Shown: positions 11,466 through 22,629 of the stretch, piece by piece
Numbering within the stretch: the first letter of the stretch is position 1
Layout: the number at the start of each line of letters is the position of its first letter
NCBI GenBank assembly: GCA_029378245.1
Contig: JARKIF010000022.1
Location: 248,001 to 312,000, forward strand
Origin: Roridomyces roridus
Taxonomy: Eukaryota; Basidiomycota; Agaricomycetes; Agaricales; Mycenaceae
Reading direction: 5' to 3'
Length of the DNA: 64,000 nucleotides
The notes under the pieces: model-generated
What the model saw: only the letters and a program-made list of their open reading frames with translations
The model's database searches: none
Told to the model about the DNA's origin: nothing
Translations under genes and position numbers: made by a program

Positions 11466-12090
11466 TTCGGAACATAGTGATGTGTGTATTAAGGCGACGG
11501 GGTCGGATGATACATCCCTCCCTCCCTCGTGAAGTGCCATGATCGGCCAGCGGGGTGGAGACTGGGCGAAATTATCCGTTCTTTAAGATTATGGCTCCAT
11601 CACTATTTGTGCTTCCCCATTTGTATAATCTCTTTTTGTTTCCCTCTTCCGTCCTGCTGTGAAACCAGTGCCTTTTCCACAGCTCTTTCATGAATTTCTC
11701 CCACGAGAGCCCCTTCTTTGTCCTGATCGAAGCTGTGGTTCAACAGCATTGCAAAGTTATACCCGCCGGCTCGACGCGAAGCGTCCATGCCGAGGGCTGC
11801 GCATCGCTCTTGGACTTGAGGAATTTTTGCCAAATTGGGTTCCTTCTGGGCTGCCGACAGGTCTCATGGTAAGCATTGACTGACAATCAACTCGGCGAGA
11901 ACGCGCGTTGTTGGGCTCGGCTGTTCTCCACAGCAATGTTTACCACAATAGATCTTCTCGGGGCACAGGCTTCGCCGTGGCCACGCGTTCGGCAACCATC
12001 TCATATAAACCTCAAGAACTGAATTGAGCTCTACCCCACCATTCCTTCCCTCCTTCCCTCCCGCCGTCTCACTCTTCAAATAGGCTGAAG
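11466..12090. other. Intergenic
   Basis: Nothing assignable. A TATA-like CATATAAAC near 12001-12009 and a pyrimidine-rich CT tract (12035-12075) precede the ATG at 12091 and look like a promoter and leader. Confidence 0.35.
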
Positions 12091-12357
12091 ATGTCCCATA
12101 TCCATTTGTTCATTCTCCTGTGTCTGGACTCTGCACTGACGGCGACGCACATGTTCCTCCCCACATCCCTATCTACTACCGGTCACGGCGGTGGTTGTTG
12201 GCTGGTTGCTCTTGGATCCCTCCTACTGGACTGGGCCTCTGCTGCCGGCAATGCGGCGCTACTGTCGTTCATTTCGCTCGGTCCCTTGAACCTCGGCTTT
12301 GAGTATCCGTCATCGAACAATGAACGCCGGCTCCACTTCTTGGCCATTCCGTCTTGA
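12091..12357 (+). CDS. Possible small hydrophobic protein, 88 aa
   Basis: An ATG (MSHIHLFILLCL) follows a TATA-like site and a CT-rich leader. The N-terminus could be a signal peptide or membrane span, and a second hydrophobic run follows (CWLVALGSLLLDWAS). No family recognised, and the downstream sequence to 12660 contains other short frames, so a spliced gene is possible. Low certainty. Confidence 0.25.
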   Translation: MSHIHLFILLCLDSALTATHMFLPTSLSTTGHGGGCWLVALGSLLLDWASAAGNAALLSFISLGPLNLGFEYPSSNNERRLHFLAIPS

Positions 12358-13043
12358 TACTGCACTGTTGTCTACCCGGTGCATGTGCTCTTGGTCTACT
12401 GGTACTCTCGCCCGCTGCTCGCCGTGCTGAGGAGATTGAGCGTATCAAACCAGACGAATCACTGTCGGAAATCCCAGCTTCAAATCCCGCCACCATTGGT
12501 GACCATCAGCAACGACCGTCTACTGGGGCTCCATGTTTCTCATTTTGCGCGCATATTCTACCCATTCATTACCCGCATCGAGCGTAGGGAGGTTGGATTG
12601 CGGGGTGGGCACATGTTGAAAGGGATTTGTCTGTCAATGCCTCGAGCTGTCACTGATATGATGTTTGTACTGTTTTAAATGTGTTGAAATCGGATATCTT
12701 CATTCTGTCCCCACTTTTGGCGTGGTTCCTCAAAAATGCCGGAGCGAAGCGGAGGCATGTCTTGTACATATTTATTTAATGGTTGTGTTCCTGGTTCGTC
12801 TTTCTTATACGAGCTACAGTGCATTGTTTCCATCAAATCCTTAGCTAACTAAAGTACATCTGAATCAACAACAAATGGAGAGAGATAACCGTTCGACAAG
12901 AAGAAGAAGAATCAACGAGTGGAAAGCAAAAGCTACTCAAAGATACCACCCCGCCGTTGCTGTGATCACGAGCAAAGTCACCACCAAGGCTTCGACGCGA
13001 AATTTGGGGTCCGAGGCTCCGCCGGTTTGTTTCGCACTGCACA
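12358..13043. other. Intergenic, downstream of the SH3-like gene A
   Basis: Contains no supported gene; probably the 3' region of the minus-strand gene ending at 13044. Confidence 0.4.
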
Positions 13044-13904
13044 TCAGCGTGAGTCCAGATCCAAAACACGGAGGGAGGCGATACAGAGGGCAGGAACATA
13101 CGGAGGTCCAGAGGTTGACGCTGAGCCCGACGAAGACGAGGAGTTGATTTCTGTTTGGCTGGCGCTGCTAGTAGCGCTTTGCGGTGCCGAGTTTGAGAGC
13201 GGGGGTGCCGAGTCGGATGTCGAGTTGGGCGGGGGAAGGGACGTTCCTGGGTCCGTAGCGGAGGCAGAGGCGGAGGCGGAGGCGGAGGCAGAGGCAGAGG
13301 CGGAGGCGGAGGCGGAGGCGGAGGCGGAGGCGGAGACAGAGGATGCAGCTGAGCTGGGACTACCGCTCGTGGAGATGGGCACGAAGGACGCGCCTGTGAA
13401 GACGGATTTTGAAGTGGATACGGGCAGGCTGACGCAGAGACCGAGGTGAGCTGTGGGTTCGACGTTGGGTCATTTCCATTCGAATGCTGATAGTAACTGG
13501 ACTGACTGTCGCACGATTCCCCGTCGATACCCATCATATTGCCTACGGGCACCCAATCTTTCTTCGGGTCTCGAGCCCACCACCTAGACACGCCGGCGCC
13601 AAGTGAGACCTTTGACTCCTGGGCTTGAATAATGCACGTACACGCTCCCGTTGACACCCTCGAGATGGATAGTGTCCGCCTCCACGCAATCGAATGGCAC
13701 CACCTGGGTCAGACCATATATAACATGGCGGAAATACGCAGTTTCACCACTCACTTGACCCTTGAGATACGAACCGGTCACTCCACAGCTAACGTCTGGA
13801 CACGATCGGCTGTTCACATTGACATTCATGGAGCAGTTGAAGGACGCGTAGACGCCGAGCGCTGCGAAGAGGAGGAGGGTGAGGGTGAGGGATGGGAGAT
13901 GCAT
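13044..13904 (-). CDS. Secreted SH3-like-domain protein A with Ser-Ala linker, 231 aa
   Basis: Exons on the minus strand: 13904-13755, 13703-13642, 13583-13507 and 13450-13044; phases agree and give 231 residues. The start is the ATG at 13904 (MHLPSLTLTLLLFAALGVYA), a clear signal peptide. The mature part (about residues 20-95) has a bacterial-SH3-like pattern: VNVNSRSCPDVSCGVTGSYL, then VPFDCVEADTIHLEGVNG, then WWARDPKKDWVPVGNMM, with four to six cysteines. After GIDGESCD comes a low-complexity tail with about fifteen Ser-Ala dipeptides and more Ser/Pro, typical of O-glycosylated linkers. Gene B downstream has the same exon sizes (150/153, 62, 77 nt). Function inferred as extracellular or wall binding; no catalytic motif is seen. 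Confidence 0.72.
13258..13338. repeat. GAGGCG/GAGGCA hexanucleotide tandem repeat
   Basis: A near-perfect hexanucleotide array. On the minus strand in gene A's frame it encodes the Ser-Ala dipeptide tract; in another frame it makes polyproline, which I treat as an artefact. Confidence 0.9.
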
Positions 13905-14666
13905 GGGAGGAAACAAGGGACAAGGGACAAGGGGCGCTAGTAGCAAGGTCGTTTGTATTTTATGTTGCACTTAATACAGCCTTTGTTGTTCAACTTTTCG
14001 AACGCGCTTATTTCGGCAGACGTTTGACAGACGTGGTGGCCTGGCTGTGAGATTGCCGCCGCCCAGCCGTCGCTGGGAATTCTCGATTCGAGCGATAAAG
14101 AACCTCCTGTGGTTGGATTTCTCCGTTCCCTATGGATGTGTTTGTGAACCCAGGGGTTGACCTCCAATCGTCGCGCCCGCAGAACTCGGAGAATTGAAAT
14201 CCAAGCGCCTAAACTGCCAACGCCGGCGCTGATAGACATCTCATCTTTCATACTTCCAAAAAAATTCAAATTCGCGACCCGTAGATAATTGCTGAACCTT
14301 TAGGTTTGGCTACCCAGGAGATCTTCGGTTTCGTGCAAGTCCATCACTGAATCATGGAATTTTGTCATTCTACGCTAGTCATCACTCAATAAACTGTGAA
14401 TGCGGCAGTTCCAAGTGCATCAAAAGTTTACCTATCCATTCAGTGTTCACCAGCTAATACTCTATCTTGAATCTTACAACGTTTCACCCTGTATTGCCCC
14501 GCTGGAGTGCAATTCTCAACATTGTGTCTTACTCATTTCAGCTTATTTTGTCGGGGAACTATCCGTTGACATGAGATTTTTTTGCGTACTCATCTCCATG
14601 GTCCGTGCGCCTCCGTGCCAGGAAAACTGAAATCCGACCGCCGATGCTCGTCTCCTTCTTCCACCC
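13905..14666. other. Intergenic
   Basis: Holds the upstream region of gene A; a TATA-like ATAAAATAC on the minus strand lies near 13953-13961. Nothing else supported. Confidence 0.4.
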
Positions 14667-15741
14667 ATGCACTCCTCCGCTACCCTCTGCAATCTGCCTG
14701 TATCTACTGGTTTTGACCGCAATTTAGCTCAATCCCAATTGTCTCTGGGCTATGTCTTCAACTCGGGCATCCCCACTCTGGGTTCCTGCTTCTCTGGGCT
14801 TCTCACTCTGCCTTGCGACACCGGCATTCTCACTCTTCATCTGGACAACGTTCGCATCGTCGCCAGTTTGCCCTTTGACCTTGTCTTAGGCCAAGAGTGG
14901 CTCCGTCTGATGCAAAACTCGCCTCGGGTTGCTGTTGCGCATCTGAGCAGTGGGTCACTGCAACTTCGGACGCTCGAGTATGGACTTGAGCAGTCATCTT
15001 CCTCGCGTATCGGTGCGTTAACTCCCGAATTTGTGACTTCCATATATTCATGTGCGGCAGATACAACAACTGTAACGAGCAGTCCAATTCCTTCGTTCTC
15101 ATTGGTGTCTGTGGGCAGACCCGATGTAGCTCATGCCCCCTCGTTGATGCCGAGTACGCGAGGCATTAGCGTTGTAGTTGCCCGTACGCGGCAGCGCCCT
15201 TTGATTCTCGTTCGCGAGTTGATATTGCTGTTGCTTTAAATGAACCCAATGCATTTGTTGATCTCCCCGCCAGTCAAAAGACTAGTGTCGTCCATTATCT
15301 CATGATTAATCGACTCACTTCCTCTCTTGCTCTGAGAAATATGACTACTCGGCATCGGCAAATGTCTTCACGAGAGTCCCTGAATACAATGAAAAAGTCG
15401 GATCAATTGCGCGAAGACTTTCTTGCTCACAAGTGCTCTGGGGCCTGTCTCATCTTGAACTCAGAAGCTGCACTTGCTGGCTTGAACCCTCCCTTGCTTA
15501 AAGCTGTTGAGGTCCAACTTTGCATGTTGCTGCTAGGGGGCAGAAAACGCCGAGCCGTTGGCACAATGCTGCCCAAACGTGGGTTTGTCTGTTCAAAATA
15601 GACCCGATTTCTGTGATGATTGTCCTGGTTCATCTTGCTCTTCTCTGGTTCTGGGGAGTGTCCTCGAGTCACCGTCCCGCTGTGAGAATGCGAGGAACGT
15701 CTGGGTTTCCGAGACTAAACCCAAGTTCCACAAAGCCATAA
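14667..15741 (+). pseudogene. Degenerate retroelement-like ORF with aspartic-protease-like patch
   Basis: The first frame (14667-15239) contains SLPFDLVLGQEWLRLMQ, which resembles the flap and C-terminal part (fDvvLGmdWL) of retropepsin-like domains. A catalytic D-S/T-G is not evident. Further short frames in shifted phase follow (LREDFLAHKCSGACLILN near 15395-15460; CCPNVGLSVQNRPDFCDDC near 15560-15620), consistent with one decayed element. No reverse transcriptase or terminal repeats were found. Assignment rests on one motif only. Confidence 0.35.
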
Positions 15742-16578
15742 GCAAATTTTCTCATCATCGGCTCTGATTCAATTTGGATTCATTGACATTTTCTAAATTC
15801 TGACTTGAAGACTTCTGACTCCTGAGCAAGTTGACTTCAGTCTTTCTTGATGCTATGTATGCTCAATGTGTTGTATAAAGATTTCATACTGATTTGCAAG
15901 GCAGGCTTAGGTAGCTGGCTAGGTTTGCAGATTATATCATCAGCAAGTATCATACCAAATCACAACCATGGTTGCAATTCCCGGATGATCCAGCAGAGTA
16001 CCATGGCGGCCCAACGGTGAATTGTCAAATGGGTTGCGTGCAAATTGGGTATTTCAACTCATCATTTATGTTTGAAGCTCGGAGCTAGCCACTTGTAAGT
16101 ACTTAGTACATCCCAAGGTTGAAATAATCATCTGATCACAGAAGACACCGAAGGTTCAGCCGCCCGCCTCAAAGAGGCCTAATCCACGTCATAGATTTAT
16201 CAAAGAGAGATGAGATGAATGGCCGAAATAGATTGAGGGTCAAGCGGTGGCCGGATGACATGCACGGGTATTTGGGCGTAGTGTTGGGAGATGCCTTTGA
16301 GGCGGGTTGCAGTTGAGCGGAGAGTTGAAGTTGGACTCATATGCATGCCCACGTTTGCAAGTGTTTGATCTCGGCCATCAACGGCCGATTCCCGCTTGTC
16401 TCAAACCTCCATGTCGCTCGTGATGATCTTCCATCTGTCCCGAACACCGGTCTTTTCCTGCCTCTTTTGTTTCCTGGAGTCGATCGAGGGTCGCAAGGCG
16501 ATTCGGCGAACTGAGACGATCATATTACGGTCTTCAGCTGTCTTTGCCTCGGCGCCCTCCTGCCTCGCCTAGTCCAAG
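15742..16578. other. Intergenic
   Basis: No gene or repeat that I can support. Confidence 0.4.
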
Positions 16579-17854
16579 TCATGAGAAATACTCTGCAACA
16601 CAAGAACCGATCGTAATATCTGCAAAACCCACCATTATCCTCAGCTCTACATTCATCCAGTGCGAGTTCATTCTGGGGTATAATTCGGCGGCGGCACCTG
16701 CTCCGCCCCACCATGCGTAATCCGCAAGCTGCGCAACACGCTCCGCCATGGCTCGGAATTGCACCTCACTCACTGCTGGGGCCGTTGCGCTCCCACTCGC
16801 ACCAGAGCTACTTCCCGCCCCGGTCGACGATGACGCTATTGACGCAGGAGAAGGCACTCCCGTAGCCTTCTCCCACATCGCCCGCTGTGTAGCAATCAAC
16901 GCGTGTGGGGAGCCCCGGTCGACTGTCAGCCCGCCCGTTGAAGGGTCCCGGATCTCGACTACACGTTCGGGTGGTGCCGGGGTGTATGGCGCGACACTAA
17001 CGGCGACGGGGGTTGTGGGTGGCACGGGAGCCGGGGTTGGTGTCGGCGTGGGCATTGGCATCGGTGGAGTCTGATACTCAGCACCGGGAGGAAAACATGA
17101 AGGCGTGGTCGCCTTCTCCCATATCCTAGCCTGCGAGGCGTGTAGCTCCCCACCCACGATGCGTGCTTGATCTCCTCGGGGTCTGGACGGGATCGTTACA
17201 GTCATATCAGGCCGACGTCTCCGCCCATGACTCGCGCACCAGAACCACAGGATAATGACCCGCCCCCGATTGCAGCTGTAGGCGTGCTTTTATGGCTTTC
17301 TGGGGTATCCGGAGTCGTGCCCTTGGGCGGGGAGGACGTCGTTTCCTTGGCGGGATTCGGGGACGAAGAGGTGCCTTGGTTGTGAGTACTTGCCGATCTT
17401 TCTAGTGAGTGAGAGTGCGGATGGAGCCTGAAATCCACTCACTGTCGCAAGATTCGCCGTCGATTCCAATCATATTTCCAACCGGGACCCAATTGTTGCT
17501 CTCATCTCGGGCCCACCATCTATAATCAAGCGTCAAGGCTCTCATCGTGAAGAAACAAAGTCTAGAAAACGCACACACTCCCGTTCACACCCTCCAGATG
17601 AATTGTATCAGCATCGACGCAGTCAAACGTCGCCGTCTGCATGCGTTTACATCCAATTTGAGTCGGGTCTCGTGTGGGTAGGTGGAGTGCGTGCTGCGTA
17701 CCTGACCAGCCAAATACTGCCCAACGACATCGCAGCTAACGTCCGCACACGTTCTGCTATTGAGGTTGCTGTACATAGTGCATTCGAAGGATGCGTTGAC
17801 GCCTGCGAGCGCTGCGAGGAGGAGCGCGAACCTAAACGCGGCGGGGAGATGCAT
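16579..17854 (-). pseudogene. SH3-like-domain protein B with broken membrane/cytoplasmic part
   Basis: Paralogue of gene A with matching exons: 17854-17702, 17636-17575, 17519-17443 and 17401 onward. The start ATG at 17854 gives signal peptide MHLPAAFRFALLLAALAG. The domain repeats gene A's motifs: NLNSRTCADVSCDVVGQYL, FDCVDADTIHLEGVNG, WWARDESNNWVPVGNMIGI. A Ser/Thr/Pro linker follows (SSSPNPAKETTSSPP) and the frame stops at 17202. In the adjacent frame a hydrophobic stretch VIILWFWCASHGRRRRPD and a long tail (QARIWEKAT, RAMWEKATG repeats) run to 16579, as expected for a membrane span, basic stop-transfer and cytosolic tail. The two frames would join by a one-base change in the C-run at 17263-17267, or by a weak 62-nt intron. 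So it is either a recently broken single-pass receptor-like gene or a sequence error. Confidence 0.62.
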
Positions 17855-18160
17855 TCGTTGTTGGAAGGGCAAAAGACGGCGAGGGCGCCTATTTCCAGGG
17901 TCGGGAATCGGTACATTTATTTTCGGGACTTAATGTTCCAGGACAACGGTTATGCTGGCATACAACTGGCAGACGTGTGTCGACTAGGTGGTGAATTGTG
18001 ATGGGTCCTAGGGTGCTCACGATGTCACACTGCTCTTCCTCACGGAGACGAATATTTCTGACCTCTGTTCTGAAAGAACACCCGTCGATTGGACAGCCCC
18101 CATTCGAAATTTCCGGCGTGTAGGTCAAAAATTCCATTGCCACTGGTGATGTTGTTGATC

Positions 18161-18195
18161 GGGATTCGGGATTCGGGATTCGGGATTCGGGATCC
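18161..18195. repeat. GGGATTC tandem repeat
   Basis: Four to five contiguous 7-bp units of GGGATTC. Minor microsatellite. The rest of 17855-18813 has no supported gene. Confidence 0.85.
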
Positions 18196-18813
18196 GGTAC
18201 ATGAAGCTCGAGAGAAAGTCGAAAATCGGGTCCGAGCTTCGTCAATCAAACACGGAGATCCCCTCGCATCGACACAGAGTTCAACTTCAGTTCTTACAAC
18301 TTAAGTACTTCGGCCGAAAACACCGACGCCGATTTGCCGATCCGATTGATCAATTGATTGTGCATGTCATTGTGAGTCTTGTGACCACTCTGTCCCTTTG
18401 TCTCAAACGGGTCCAACCACCATGTGCGTTTCTGGATCGAGTGGTTCCTCTGTAATACTGTCTCTCGCGATCTCGTGTCTTTAACATCGTGATTCGTAAT
18501 TCTCTCATCCACTTCCTGGGTCAACTCCTCGATCGATTGGACTCGCACGACACACTTCAGTCGCAAATCTTCCAGCTGTACTGCCACGGCCGAGTGACCT
18601 TGGGGTCTTGTGTCTTTTTGTTGACTCGACCAACAACTTGGGGGCGATTTGCGGGCCCTCGCTAACGAAAAGGTTCCTCGATTTCCCGTGTATCGACACT
18701 GACGGAAGCTGTCCACCCTCTCGGGCGCCAAGTCGGTCTTGATTCGTGATCAGACTTAATCTCTTTGAAGATTATTTCCAACGCTGCTGGGGCAACGGGC
18801 AAAAATTAACATT

Positions 18814-19685
18814 CACTGCGTTCCGGGTCCAGATAGACAGACCTGTGGCCACATGCATGTACGCCTGGGTCTACTAGCCTAGACCGATCTTTATCTCTGT
18901 CTAGCCCTGTAGACCGACCGAAATAGACACACCTGACGTTCCGAGTCTTAAAATTTATTTTAAGCTCGGTCTTATCGGCCCGTTTCCCGCGAAAGTGGGG
19001 TCCCATTTTTTTCGATGGCATCTTTGAGCCCTGGTTGTTTGTACGCTTACAACTGCCTTATCAGGTAATTCTGAGGGTGTTCTGGCTCCTCTTAGTCAAT
19101 TACTCTTACGCCTCTTGATTCTTGCTCACTTCTGCCGGCCTCCGTGTTATTAAAATCTCTGCCGACGGCGAGTCGGACGCGGAACGGGATCGGAAGTCTG
19201 GCAGCCGATGAGTTGTCGGTTACTTGACTGCTTCCCACCACTGGACACCCATTTCCAACCTGCAGGCGACAACGTGCTCCAACTCCGGGCTCCAACTCCG
19301 GGCTCCCTGGTCTCAGCCAGTTTTCATTCCTGGCATTCTACTTGACTCGACAACGCTGGCCATTTTCAGCCAATTTATTGGTTTTCGGCTGACTTACTAC
19401 AATCTAGAGGTCTTTGGACGCTCGTATCCGCGCGTCTCGACTCTCAGGTCTCCTGGTGTCAGCAAATCGAATTCCATCAACCCCAGACTCGGATTGCCAT
19501 GCAACAGCAATGGCCCTCAAAAGCACGTCACCTCTGGCTTCGTGCTTGTACATATCCCATCCCTGACAGCTGTGTCTACCCTCGCCAAACCTCCGCGTAC
19601 CCCCTTGTCTACCCCAGTAGCCAGACCCGCCCTACGTCTACGGGCATTTACACACCCTGTGTCTACGTGGGCTCGGAACGCAGTG
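18814..19685. mobile_element. CACTA-like non-autonomous element, 872 bp
   Basis: The ends are inverted copies of CACTGCGTTCCGRG, flanked by a 3-bp duplication ATT (18811-18813 and 19686-19688). CACTA/EnSpm elements start CACTR and duplicate 2-3 bp. Both subterminal regions carry repeated GTCTA/TAGAC motifs (for example 18835-18925 and 19565-19670), as expected of transposase-binding sites. No transposase frame is visible. Confidence 0.7.
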
Positions 19686-19961
19686 ATTGATCAAAATTAA
19701 ACAGCTATACAAATTGGTTCAGCGACCGACGACCTACAAAAAAGTCAGCTCCGCCTCCGACTCCCCTCCTTCACATCACTCGCTCGGTCCATGATCTCAT
19801 GCAACACGTCAAATCTGTCCCGTACAAAGCCTGGTCGGCAACACCGAACGACACAGCCAGATTCGCAGACTACCTCCGATGCAGCATCTTGCCCGTTCTC
19901 CTCACCCCTAGCAGGGAAGATACATCCGCAGCCTACCCGGTGATGGTCAATCCCCTGCTCT

Positions 19962-20222
19962 TTAAACGCAAAGATACCCACCGTTCCTGTGATCACTGTC
20001 GTCATGTTCTCTGCCATTATCGTCGCCTTCTTGTCTGTGCCGCGCGGATGCGATACTCGATGAGGCGCACTGAATCCACGGAGTGGTTTGTTGTCCGCCA
20101 AGAGCAACGGAGGCGGCCGCGGCCGCTGTAGCCTCCGGCCCACGGGTAACGAGGGTGATCCATCGGCCAGTTACGGGCGCAACCCAAATGACGCCGAGCA
20201 CCGCTAACGCCAGGCGCATCGT
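19962..20222 (-). CDS. Possible short secreted protein
   Basis: The ATG at 20222 gives MRLALAVLGVIWVAPVTG, a plausible signal peptide, followed by an Ala-rich stretch and a hydrophilic tail (about 86 residues before the stop). An overlapping frame continues to 19745, so an intron may exist. No family recognised. Confidence 0.25.
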   Translation of the reverse strand, partial: TMRLALAVLGVIWVAPVTGRWITLVTRGPEATAAAAASVALGGQQTTPWIQCASSSIASARHRQEGDDNGREHDDSDHRNGGYLCV

Positions 20223-20496
20223 TCCTTGGCCAATCGTGGTTGAGCTTGGGTTAGGTTCCGAGGATCGAAAAGCGACGGTCCCCAGGCACCTGGGCTTTAT
20301 GCAAGAGAACCTCTCCTGAATTTCGACAAAATGGACCAAGAATCTGCCAAGCACACTGGGCTGTAGGGCAAGTCAACTTCAAGCCGCTCTCCACCACTCA
20401 TTCCATATAGCCGGATGCGGTACTATTGAGGACGTGCAACAGCGGGAGGCACTCTCGCAGATTCTGCCCTTTCTCCCTTCAAGTCCGATCGAGTTA

Positions 20497-21714
20497 CAGC
20501 TCTTTGCGGAACATAAGGCGCGGATGGATTTTTATCAAATTTTGTGAGATTTCGATCAGTTGTAGTATCTCCCCTCTCCTGAGCTCATTTCTTGTCCGAT
20601 TGTCTTCGGACATAGATCAGTCGATTCACACGGTTCTTTCACAGTGCTTAGGCTACTCAAATAAATTGTTATGTGTGCTTCTTGAGTCAAGAAAGACCCA
20701 GATATGATTTTCAACTATCTACGTCCCAGCTGACCATCGGGGGACTCTGGTGTCCCAGTATCTTACAGGGGTACTCTGTATGGTATTTTACAGTGCGCTG
20801 GGTGCTTAATTCGGTCCTAGATGAATTCTGATACACAGGGTGTGCCCAGAAATGTAGCCAGCATCACTGAGATGTATTTTATCTCACAGAAAGCAACTGT
20901 TGTGAAGCAAAACATTTGGTGCACTCCATGAGTACCACTTACTAGCATCCCGGGCCATCCTAAGGTCTGATTTCCTCCGGATACTCTCCAGAGTGCAGAA
21001 CAGTGACGAAAACAGTGTTGGATGTGATTCAATACAAGGGTAAATAAAATAAAGGATCATCATAGTACTATGCACTGTAAATCAACCTGTGTGGATCGAT
21101 CGGTTTATGTCCGAACACAATCGGACAAGAACTCAGCTCAGGACAGCATAATCAGTCGAAAAGATCCAACTTTGACAGTGATGTTACGTAAACTATGAGT
21201 AACGGCGTCGGGCAACGTTCTGCTTGTTACCCAGGGTGCATATCCACTTCGGATGGGCCGGAATGGTAGGTTGGGATGTTTCTTCATTGCACTACATGCA
21301 CCGTTTGAGAAAAATTGCCCACCATGAGCTGAGATGAAGTTGAACAGTGATGGCTGGAGACCTCAGTACACCGGTGTCCTCCTGATGTATCTGACAGAAA
21401 ACCAATACCCTGGCGCACTGTAGGAATCCTATCAGACTACTTCAGTGAAGTACCGAGACCCCAGCAAACTTGATTCCACTGCTACTGTGTAGATAGTGAA
21501 AATTGATTGTTTGCTTCTTTCTGATTGGAATGTAGGTAAGAAAGATTTATTTGAGTAACCTACGCACTGTGAAACACCCGTGGGAATCGAATGGTCCATG
21601 TCCGAAGGCAATAGGACAAGAAATGAGCTCAGGAGAGCGGAGATACTCCAACCGATCGAAATCTCACGAAATTTGATAAAAATCCATCCACGCCTTATGT
21701 TCCGCAAAGAGCTG
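20497..21714. mobile_element. Long-inverted-repeat element with TA target, 1218 bp
   Basis: The arms start CAGCTCTTTGCGGAACATAA, each next to TA (20495-20496 and 21715-21716), as for Tc1/mariner-type insertions. The arms (about 20497-20690 and 21530-21714) are imperfect inverted copies of almost 190 bp, both containing CAGTGCKTAGGYTACTCAAA internally. No transposase seen. A second element lies inside it. Confidence 0.65.
20791..21420. mobile_element. Nested Tc1/mariner-type MITE, 630 bp
   Basis: The ends read CAGTGCGCTGGGT and, inverted, CAGTGCGCCAGGGT, each bordered by TA (20789-20790 and 21421-21422). It sits between the arms of the larger element. It carries a third, diverged copy (about 21088-21146) of the TGTCCGAANRCAATCGGACA motif of the outer arms. 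Confidence 0.65.
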
Positions 21715-21716
21715 TA

Positions 21717-22629
21717 ACGTTCTTCGATGCCCGTGGGTGATGTATTCTTGCCTGTTCGTTCTATTCCTGGAATCATTCATGCGTGAGTATGTAGGTGCTT
21801 CGAATTGATCTATTACTTCCGGGTCGGCGACAGTCCGGATGGTGAAAACCTCTCTTCTTTGTGGCACTCAATTGGTTTTAAGTTGCCACATATCAACCGT
21901 CTCCTGTGCATTGGAGCGACTAAATAGCATGAAGAACCAGTTACGTGAGATGCTGTGGCCTTAGATTGGGCCCGGGTTCAGGGCCATAGCTGTTCCCCGG
22001 AGTACGGCCGATTGCATGCGCGGGGATTCAAATCAGCAAAGAGAGTGTTCGCAAAGGCACTTTGAACCCATACTCGACTGTCGTTTGAGAAAACACTTCA
22101 ACTGAATGATGTGGCTCCGATTGACAAGCAATCCCCCTAGCTTTCGGAAGAGAAACACGTATTGCGAACGGTACGTGAATTTCAGTGGCAATTGAGTCTC
22201 CGAGGTGCAGATCATTCCGAGGATCTCAACCGTGGGAATCATGTCATGATCATCAACCAATCAATCAAAGTCCGGCGTTCGAATCCCAACATGTGCAGAA
22301 TTTTGTTGGTCCAGTGAGTCCTCGGGCCTACGGTGTATAGGTACGACCCAGCCCACTGACGCCCCGAGCGACTGCGAATGCGAAGATGAAGGCAGGAAGA
22401 GAGATGCTAAGGTAAGGTACATGAGGCCACCGCGTGTCTGATCATACTCGCGCTGTCACCGGGCCGTAACTACCACTACAACGGCAATTAAGAATCGCCA
22501 AGCAATTATTCCACTCCGCTCCGCACAACCAAAAATATACATTTTCATACATAAGCCTCTGCACGCGTGTATGTTGTACAAATAGGTTCGATACAAGAGT
22601 TCACTCTGAAATCCCAGGCCAAGCTACGC
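21717..22629. other. Intergenic
   Basis: No supported gene. Near 22268-22282 the sequence GGCGTTCGAATCC resembles a Pol III B-box but has no cloverleaf around it. Confidence 0.4.

Noticed and set aside
12845..13657. A 270-residue minus-strand frame with a long polyproline tract
   Set aside because: It is an alternative reading of gene A: the splice sites, SH3-like motifs and Ser-Ala tract all fit another frame, and the polyproline comes from the GAGGCG hexanucleotide repeat.
22265..22285. tRNA T-arm-like GGCGTTCGAATCC
   Set aside because: No acceptor stem, anticodon arm or A-box could be placed around it.
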